Part shown: piece by piece, positions 56,967 to 64,000 of the stretch | Numbering within the stretch: the stretch's first letter is position 1 | Layout of the letters: each line of letters begins with the position of its first letter | Assembly (NCBI GenBank): GCA_016584495.1 | Contig: WAID01000015.1 | Coordinates: forward strand, 806,501 to 870,500 | Direction of reading: 5' to 3' | Length of the DNA stretch: 64,000 nt | Source: Celoporthe dispersa | Taxonomy: Eukaryota; Ascomycota; Sordariomycetes; Diaporthales; Cryphonectriaceae | Position numbers and translations under genes: made by a program | Notes under the pieces: generated by a model | What the model saw: the letters and a program-made list of their open reading frames with translations, nothing else | What the model was told of the DNA's origin: nothing | Databases searched by the model: none

Positions 56967-58152
56967 ATGGCTTCCAGCACAACAGCCAGACCAACACCCT
57001 CCACGGTAGCCGAGCACCTCGCGGGCACCGCCCAGTCATGGCACGGCAAGATCAGCCCTGATGGGCCCTACCAGCCAGAAGCGAACCGCTACCGACTCTA
57101 CATAGGTAAACGAACCTTCAACTTTTATCCTGCCCTCCCTCTCTCCGACACGGCTAGATAAACGAGCCACTGAAACTTTACTCATCCTCCCCCCCGCCTC
57201 CCAAAGGCCTCTTCTGCCCCTTCGCCCACCGTGCCAACCTCGTGCGCCACCTCAAGCCAGGCCTCAAGGATGTGCTCCCCATCACCGTCGTGAAGCCCTA
57301 CCCCAAGGGCGACGAGCACGGCTGGCCCGGCTGGCAGTTCCCGTCCTCCGAAGCAGAGTACCCAGGCGCCGACCCGGACCCTGTGCTGGGCGCCAAATTC
57401 CTGCATGAGCTGTACTTTGTGGCCGACCCGGCATACAAGGGGCGGTACTCGGTGCCCGTGCTCTGGGACACCAAGACGAGCACTATCGTGAACAACGAGT
57501 CGGCCGAGCTCCTGCGGGACCTGCAGACGTGCCTCGACCCGGCCCTCCCGGCACCCCACGGCGACGAGGACGAGGCCTTCACGCTGTACCCAGCACACCT
57601 CCGCGCCGAGATCGACCACATCTCCACCTGGATGCAGCGCGACCTCAACACGGGCGTATACAAAGCCGGCTTTGCCACCACCCAGGAGGCCTACGAGAAG
57701 GCCGTGCCCCCGTCTTCGCCGCGCTCAACAAGCTCGAGAAGTTGATCGCCTCGCGCGGCGGGCCCTTCATCCTCGGCGCCCGGCTGACCGAGCTCGACGT
57801 CCGCGCCTACGTGACCGTCGTGCGGTTCGACACCGTCTATGTGCAGCACTTCAAGTGCAACCTGGGCACGATCCGGCACGACTACCCGCAGGTCCACAAC
57901 TGGCTGCTGAACCTGTACTGGAACGTGGCTGGGTTCAGGGAGAGCACGGATTTTGTGCACATCAAGGAGAATTATACCAAGAGCCACTATGATATCAACC
58001 CGAGGGCTATCACACCCTTGGGGCCTTGGCCGGATGTCGAGGGGCCGGGGGGGTATGAGAGGGATGTGAACAAGGTTCGGGTGGGAGGGGTTCGTATGCC
58101 GGCGGTGTTGGAGCTGGAGGCCATGCTGGATGGGCAGGAGGACATCAAGTAG
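56967..58152 (+). CDS. Ecm4-type glutathione transferase (omega/xi class; frame interrupted by one base)
   Basis: This cytosolic thiol transferase is probably a glutathionyl-hydroquinone reductase. Exon 1 is 56967-57105 and exon 2 is 57207-58152; the 101-nt intron (GTAAAC to CCAAAG) splices RLYI to GLFCPFAHRA. The catalytic Cys is in FCPFAHR, where the family has C-P-[WYF]-A-H-R. The thioredoxin-like part ends with VPVLWDTKTSTIVNNESAEL, which includes the glutathione-binding E-S pair. The helical domain includes LTELDVRAYVTVVRFDTVY and PQVHNWLLNLYWNV, both characteristic. The C-terminal extension ends with NPRAITPLGPWPDVE, as in xi-class enzymes. The frame breaks at 57705-57711: one added base joins EAYEKAV to PVFAALNKLEKLIASR and gives 361 aa, the usual length. 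If the break is real, the enzyme lacks its helical domain. Confidence 0.88.

Positions 58153-58196
<44 letters not shown>
58153..58196. repeat. (GT)n-(GA)n compound microsatellite
   Basis: GT repeats start directly after the glutathione transferase stop codon and switch to GA repeats, so they are probably transcribed as 3'UTR. Confidence 0.95.
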
Positions 58197-58199
<3 letters not shown>

Positions 58200-58538
58200 T
58201 GAGAGATATATACCTTGCCTCTTGCAGGTTTTCCACAAATCCAGCTCCTATCGTCCTTTCCCATCATCTAATCGACAAGAGTAACTTAAAATAAGTGTGG
58301 TCATTCTCATTGCTTCTCATAACTGGTTTCTATGCTCAAGGTTGGTTTCTTCACCTGTCCTGTGCAGGTGAACAGGCGCAGACCATGGCCTTTTTCTTGC
58401 TGGTATCAATTTGCATACATCGTTAAAACAGCAGAGACGCCGGTGGATAGCCCATGCCGGCCTGATGCGTGGTTTGGTCATGAAAATCGTGGTCATCAAG
58501 TCATAAGTAGTCATCGTCCGCCCCCCTCGGACCAGGTA

Positions 58539-58539
<1 letters not shown>

Positions 58540-58569
<30 letters not shown>
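58540..58569. repeat. (CT)n-(GT)n compound microsatellite
   Basis: The CT run passes directly into a GT run, within the probable 3'UTR of the lipase gene. Confidence 0.95.
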
Positions 58570-58602
58570 CACATCCTTCGTCCTGTCAAGTCTCGTTCCG
58601 GC

Positions 58603-60775
58603 TCAGTAGCCATTGGCCGTCACAGCATTGACGGCCAGGATCTCCAGCCGCCCCGCATACAGCTTCATGAGGTGACACACCGGGTCGCCCCAGATCTGCG
58701 TCCGCAGCTGCTCGTCCGTGGTGACCTGCGCCACGACCCCCTCGTTCAGCCTCTCCTCGACCGTCTTCTTTCCCTTCAGCCTCGCCCTCGGGTCCCCGGA
58801 CCGGAGCACCACAATCCGACCCGCGCTGCTGAGCGTACAGGGAGGGACTTTCCACACCGGCCCTTTGTGTGACGACGGTACATCTGGTCCCCTTCCGCTG
58901 CTGCTACTGCTGGTGCTGCTGGCCTTGTGATTGCTGTTGCTGGCCTTGATGGTCTTGTTGTTTCCCCTGCCTGACCTCACCGTCTTGGTGGACACCACCG
59001 AGCTCCTCGACCTGGCCTTCTTGGGGTCAGGTTCGGGCCCGGCAGGGAGCAGCAGCGCCGGTGCGGACCGCGACTTGTTCTCGGCAGCCACGGTGGCCAG
59101 CGTCCTGGCCGCCAGGGCCGGGACGGGCGTGGCGAAGAGCTCCAGCAGGCTCCGCACGTAGGCCTTGTCGGCGCGCGCAACGGGGTCCCCCTCGTTGACG
59201 AAGCTGAGGAACAGGCTCTTGCGGAACTCGGGTGCCGTGGGCCTCTGCAGGGGGGAGCAGCGAGACGGGCGGCGTGCCAAAGGTGACGCAGTGCACGCGC
59301 TTGAAGCCCGACGTGAGCACGCTCAGCTCGGACCGGGCGGCCGGGGTGGTCGAGTGCATGTGCGCGTACAGCAGGGCGCGACGGCCCCTCCCGCCGAGTG
59401 GCCTGTGATGAGGAGGCTGCTGGAGCGCCGGGTCGGGTTCTCCTGGAGGAGCTGGCGGAGGCGGGCCGCGACGGGAGCGATCATGCGGCGGGCGACGGAG
59501 AGGAAGCCTGCGTGGCAGTAGTTGCCGCAGTCGTCCTGTGTGAAGGGTAGAGTTTGTGCGTGTCAGCAACCGACAAATCTGGGGAACCGAATTTTTTCTT
59601 CTTCTCTTTCTCTTCCACCGAGGGGGCGAGGGGCGAGAGAGAAAGAGAGGGGGAAAGAGGGGGGGAGACTCACCAGGAACCCTCCCGGCGAGACAGGCTC
59701 CGTCTTCAGGTTCACCGTCCAGTCCCCAAACGATGCCGTGCCCCTGATGGCAAAGACGATGGTGTTCATGTCGTCCATGGGCACCGACTTGATGCACATG
59801 GCCTTGGTGCCGGTGCGGGAGTCCGACTCCACGTGGACGTCCTTCTCCTTGCCGCGGGCCTTCTCGTAGACACGCTCCGCGTACCGCGCGGCTAGGCACA
59901 CCAGCGGCCACGTCGGGATGTACAGCTTGAGAGGTGGGAGGTCCATGGGCAGCCGTGCGTTGGCGTACAGCTCGACCTTGGCGAAGTAGTTCCCAGAGAC
60001 AACCTTTGCCGCCACCGCGGTGGTCTGGCCCTTGGGGTGGTCATGCTCCCTCCTGGCATGCTGGTCTTTCTTTGGCCTGCCGGCGAGAGTCGCTGCTCGT
60101 GCTTTGACGGCAGGGCCAGTGGTGGATGGTGCTGCCGGGCTGGGGCCTGGTTGGTATGTGAAGAGGTCCTTCTCGTTTCCGGCATATCGGTCCCGGTCGA
60201 TGAGCGTCATGAGGCTGTTGAACCGATCGCACATGCGATCTGCCGCTGCGCACCCGGGGCCGAGCATCCTGATGCCCTGCCCGGCACCCTCATCCAGGAG
60301 CGCAGGGAGCACACCGGGCATGACCTGGTTCGTGAGATTGACGGCAGACCCGACGACCAGCTTCGTCAGGGGAACAGCTGTTCCCCGCGGGCCCTGCCTG
60401 GGCCGGGCTTTCCAGCGGGGATGACGACGACGACGGAGGGCTCTGGACCAGGTAATAGTGCTGATTCACCACGATGGGCGCCGCAGGCTGGGCCGGCTGC
60501 TGTGGATAGGCCGGAGGAGGCGACTCGGCAATCCACCCCGGAGGCGGTGGCAGATACCCGGCGGGTTGGAAGTTTGTGCGCGGGGCAACCTGGCGGGTCA
60601 CGCCAGAGCTCTGAGGGGCATGATACTGCGGTGGCGGCGGCGGCGGTGGGCGAGACCTCTGTTGGGTCGGCGGCAGAGAGGCTGGTGCTGTCCTCGAGTC
60701 CTTGACTGGAACCGGAGGTGGTCCGTCCGGTGGTGGAGGCAGATCCTTCGATTTCCTCCGTTTAAACAACCGCAT
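58603..60775 (-). CDS. Class 3 lipase-like protein (frame interrupted at three points)
   Basis: This is an alpha/beta hydrolase of about 677 aa. Exon 1 is 60775-59674 and exon 2 is 59535-58603; the 138-nt intron (GTGAGT to CACACAG) joins PGGFL to DDCGNYCHAGFL. The N terminus is basic and then Pro-rich (MRLFKRRKSKDLPPPPDG, RPPPPPPPQ), probably disordered. The class 3 core has MNTIVFAIRGTASFGDW, the nucleophile elbow LLITGHSAGG, FVNEGDPVAR with the likely acid, and VCHLMKLYAG with the likely His. A Ser/Lys-rich linker interrupts the last part. Frames change at about 60388-60394 (one base too many), 59372-59381 (one too few) and in a six-base G run at 59250-59255 (one too many). Correcting each makes both exons consistent in length. 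There is no signal peptide, so it is probably intracellular. Confidence 0.8.
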
Positions 60776-61517
60776 TTTGGAAGGAACTTCAGATGCTGTT
60801 CAGACACACGGCCAGGCCTGATCACATGACAGATGCTATGTTGGTCACAGAATAGGGGGACTTGTTGTGTAAGGTATTTTGAATCAGCCAGTAGTGTTGT
60901 GATCCGGTGGCCAGCGAGGGCATCGCGTTGACTGGTCTTCAGCCTTCATCTAGGACAAAAGATCTCGAGGTCCAAAAAACAGAGGTGGACAGAGAGAGCG
61001 AGAACGGGGGAGGGGAGAGAGAGAGAGTGTGTGAAAGACAAGGACCAGGGGGAAGTTAACACTCGATGCAGCTGTGGATCTGCTGGGAGCTCGCTTGTCA
61101 AGTAGGTACTCGAGTGCTGTAGCCGTCAGTCAGGCTGATCGACAGGACAGGGCAGACTGCCTGCCACACATGTTCAGAGTCACGACAATCATACCCAGCC
61201 ACCCAGCTGCCATCCTACCGCGTTCCTCGAGCGTTAATGCACACACGAACGCAGGTAGCCGCCTCATAACCAAAAAGGGCTTGGCAGGCCCATGCAGGAC
61301 TGGTCCATAGCCCCTGTACGAGGTCCACGCCAGGCCCTGATTCGCCTCCACCGCCTTGTGCTACCCCCAATCGGACAGGCTCACCAGGGCTAGACTCGCG
61401 GGCGTGCCCCTCCACCACGAGGGATGGCGACGAACCACGCGTGTGGGATAAAGTGTAGAGAGGCTGGTACATGCATCCGCATGCATCTGCATGTATGCAT
61501 CTAATGACTGGTCTCGT

Positions 61518-61528
61518 AGTGTGTGTGG

Positions 61529-61580
<52 letters not shown>
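61518..61580. repeat. (GT)n-(GA)n compound microsatellite
   Basis: About 26 nt of GT-rich repeat pass into about 36 nt of GA repeat. Confidence 0.95.
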
Positions 61581-61584
<4 letters not shown>

Positions 61585-61614
61585 AGAAAAAAAACTGATC
61601 ATCTACGCGGTAAG

Positions 61615-61617
<3 letters not shown>

Positions 61618-61646
<29 letters not shown>
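61618..61646. repeat. (CA)n microsatellite
   Basis: The CA run lies about 75 nt downstream of a (GT)n run of similar length, to which it is complementary. Confidence 0.95.
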
Positions 61647-61650
<4 letters not shown>

Positions 61651-62479
61651 GAGCCTATGTGCCTGCAGCAGGTGGTGGCAGCTCTGGTCCTCGTCCTGTC
61701 TGCGGCCTCAACCACATGTGTCATGATCTTTGGTGGGGATGCCTCTCCGGGGCGAGCTTGGTCGAGGAGGTTGAGGTCCAGAGTGAAGCTTATCGACGCC
61801 ACCCATGTAGCTCGGGCACCCGTGCCGCTGCCGTTTCATGCAGGTCGAGAGCTTGCCGGCCACGGGCTGTTTCGCGGGGGGTGGTGGTCGTTCTCGCGGA
61901 CACTCCCGTCAACCATAATGCTAGCACTTTAGCTGCAGGATGCCATCGGGCTACTAGTATGATTGTTTCCTGACGCATTGCAGCCCAGCCAGCCAGACCA
62001 GTCGGGGCATTCCCCGGACATCGAGTGCGCCTGAGTGGCCTTGCACTCCTGGGGGAATGTCTGAACTGTTCCTGACAGCTGCAAGCACGTCTCACTCGGA
62101 GCATTGGTGCCCAACTCTGGTCTGGGTCAAGACAGGCGTGGTGTGGGAGACATCTGCCTCCGCGGCGCGTTGGATGCAGGGAGAGGAGCAGCGACGAGGG
62201 CAGAGACTTTTTTTTTTTTTTGGGTACTGACAACTGATCTCTAAAACATGACCGCAATGAGCTAGCCATACTGCATCAGTGTAATCAGCGCCTTCGAATG
62301 GCCATCCTATGCAGTGTTGCCATCCTGTCTCTGGCCCCCAGGCTTGGTAGCACGTTGCAACTAGTTGTATAACCTGTATTTGAAAATGCACAATACCGCA
62401 GACACAAAAAGAATGGAACGACTACACGTAGGCCTGGAGCTGACAGGCACCCTTCGACAAGTGCGACAGATGTCTCCCA

Positions 62480-62881
62480 TCAGCCATCAACAACATGTCG
62501 AGCCACCTCGGCCAAATCCTCTTCCTCTTCTAGTTCATGGCCCCTCCCGTCAATGAGCAGATCGACGACGCGTCGCAGATCCATGGGCGTCATGTCCTCT
62601 GCGTCCTCAATTCTGTCGAAGCTGAATATGGTCTTGCCGAACGTGACGGTCATGCCGTCATTCGTCTCGATAAAGTTCCAGAGCCGGTCGATCTCCACAG
62701 GGCCTCGAATATCGGGCGACATCTGTTGTCCCGTCAGGCCTGCCAGGTGTTGCAAGCAGACGTTGGTAGGGTATGTGACGTGATTGATCTCCCACAGGAA
62801 AAGATACTCTGGTTGTTCCTCCCCCTGGGGCACCAAGTCGATAAGCTTGTACCGGAGGCTGGTTTGCCTATGCAACGACAT
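62480..62881 (-). CDS. Small hypothetical protein
   Basis: I do not recognise this protein. The frame is 133 aa, starting MSLHRQTSLRYKLIDLV at the first ATG. It has balanced composition, good third-position G/C bias and a plausible fold: a strand-rich middle (YLFLWEINHVTYPTNVCLQHL), then TVTFGKTIFSFDRIED and an acidic C-terminal helix (HELEEEEDLAEVARHV). There is no signal peptide or membrane helix. A 5' exon farther upstream (62882-63400) is possible, but no splice pair with continuing coding signal convinced me. It is more gene-like than other frames of its size in the window. Confidence 0.45.
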   Translation of the reverse strand: MSLHRQTSLRYKLIDLVPQGEEQPEYLFLWEINHVTYPTNVCLQHLAGLTGQQMSPDIRGPVEIDRLWNFIETNDGMTVTFGKTIFSFDRIEDAEDMTPMDLRRVVDLLIDGRGHELEEEEDLAEVARHVVDG

Positions 62882-64000
62882 AGAAATGACACCCTGTGCG
62901 CTCTGTACGTAGCTGAGCCCGGGAGAGGTGTCAAGCCAAAAGAGTTCTGGCTGGGTCGAATCGACGGGAAACCGTATCGCTACCTTTTGACGTGGGCTAG
63001 ATCGTGTCTGGATGAACCTCTGGTAGGTTCTGCAGAGGATGCTGTGAAACGATGCGTCTAGCCTCTAGCACTCGACGCTGCACCAACCGTGTGCTTCGCA
63101 ACTCGGGCATCGGATAGATTCCTCCAGCGGTTTCAGACAGCTGCCACAAAGCCGTCGTTCCTCGTGTGTATATACATTGCCTCTACAACAAAGCTAGTCA
63201 GACGGAAGCAGTGGCAAATAGAGCAGAGCGACAAGTACCTCTTGACGACGGTGTGCGCTGGCTGAGCGGCGGGCCCCGCGATACCGTGGGCTTGCATTTT
63301 GGGCTCGCCACGCGCAGGCTCGACGATCTGCTGCAATGTCGAGGTAGCAGTTGGTAAAATACTGGTTTGGGAGCAAGAAGCCAGTCACAAGCTGATGTGA
63401 AATGAAACAGGGAATGTTCGAACACAAGCCAATAAGAGAAAGTTGTTAGTGATGGTATTGATGGCGGGTGTCTTGTTTTACGGGAACAGTGTTGTACGTA
63501 AGGCCGACCGAGTTCTTGAAGTGCCTCCTGGATGGTTATTGTATCACTCGCGACGGGTTGGGAAGCAGCAAGGCACAGGAAGGAGAAAAGAAAGAAGAAA
63601 AAACAGACAGACAAAAAAAAATGCAGGTTGCCTGGACCGCAGCAGCAGCAGCAGCGACCCTACCTGTCGAAGTGGCACCTGCGCTATCCTGTCCATGATG
63701 ATCACCGCTGGAACTTGGCCGGGCGACTCCATCGCCGCAGACAAACCTGATGCTATATCATGTTATAGATCAATATTATCTCTGGTATCAATGATGGTAA
63801 TCTAATCTACTGCAGAGCATGATCATCATCAGAATCCTCGAGGCTGTGCTCCAACGGGCGTGCGCTCTTGTCGATATGAAAACTGGAGCGTTGACGTTGT
63901 AAAGTAGATGAAGGAATGTCGTCTAACGCTCAGCCTTGGGGGTGGACGAGACGCGCTGGGGGCCACCCATGTCATGCAGACGAGACCCCCTAGAGGGGCC
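62882..64000. other. Right-end intergenic region, no supported gene
   Basis: Minus-strand frames at 63133-63614 are short, overlapping and partly homopolymeric (an F-rich stretch from an A-run). A small AGC repeat lies near 63640-63655. The window may end inside the upstream region of a neighbouring gene. Confidence 0.4.

Larger units (their letters stand above)
58153..58602. other. Convergent intergenic region with two compound microsatellites
   Basis: This contains the 3'UTRs of the glutathione transferase and lipase genes. The repeats at 58153-58196 and 58540-58569 are listed separately. No other feature is seen. Confidence 0.5.
60776..62479. other. Intergenic region upstream of the lipase, microsatellite-rich
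   Basis: This contains the lipase promoter and probably the 3'UTR of the small leftward gene. GA-rich tracts lie at 60990-61030 and compound repeats at 61518-61646. Open frames across the repeats are low-complexity artefacts. Confidence 0.45.

Noticed and set aside
63198..63614. 138-codon minus-strand frame with a hydrophobic, F-rich start
   Set aside because: The signal-peptide-like start is the translation of an A-rich run. No coherent protein follows.
1..64000. CRISPR arrays, rRNA genes, telomeric repeats, viral genes
   Set aside because: No regularly spaced direct repeats, no TTAGGG arrays, no rRNA-like blocks and no viral protein motifs were seen on either strand.

Overview
The window is nuclear DNA of a filamentous ascomycete (Pezizomycotina, most likely Sordariomycetes). 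The evidence is short GT-AG introns, mostly 50-140 nt with CTAAC/CTGAC branch points. There are also fungal-specific families: a cAMP-receptor-like GPCR, a Zn2Cys6 regulator, cerato-platanin, an Ecm4-type glutathione transferase and sterol O-acyltransferase. Coding regions are GC-rich, especially at third positions, so long antisense shadow ORFs are common. I see no rRNA, tRNA, CRISPR array or intact transposon.

Layout. 1-842: 5' part of a GPCR gene that runs off the left edge. 0.8-11.06 kb: a very long gene-poor stretch with an AT-richer block (about 1.5-3.5 kb) that may hold a decayed non-LTR retrotransposon, then microsatellites, then a pyrimidine-rich leader. 11.06-33.4 kb: housekeeping-type genes, namely a J-domain protein, sterol O-acyltransferase, a small membrane protein, a mitochondrial protein divergent from mitochondrial ClpP, dihydroxyacid dehydratase, a Loa1/Vps66-like acyltransferase, a kinesin-14 and a conserved unknown. 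34.3-41.2 kb: cytochrome P450, GNAT-like protein, SnoaL-like protein and a stand-alone thioesterase, which look like tailoring enzymes without a core synthase. 43.4-47.2 kb: cerato-platanin, an acyl-protein-thioesterase-like esterase and an RNase T2. 47.2-53.1 kb: a second long gene-poor stretch. 53.1-60.8 kb: Zn2Cys6 regulator, glutathione transferase and class 3 lipase. 60.8-64 kb: microsatellites and one small hypothetical gene.

How genes relate. ClpP and the 434-aa mitochondrial protein are transcribed divergently from about 0.3 kb and both act in mitochondria. Dihydroxyacid dehydratase (branched-chain amino acid synthesis) is also mitochondrial. Sterol O-acyltransferase, the Loa1-like acyltransferase and the class 3 lipase all concern neutral or phospholipid turnover but are not adjacent.

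The most important caution concerns sequence quality. Seven otherwise intact genes are each broken by one or more single-base frameshifts, nine in all, mostly in G/C-rich or homopolymer contexts. In every case exactly one base makes the whole spliced gene divisible by three and restores family-typical sequence. This looks like residual assembly error rather than nine independent mutations, but the sequence alone cannot decide.
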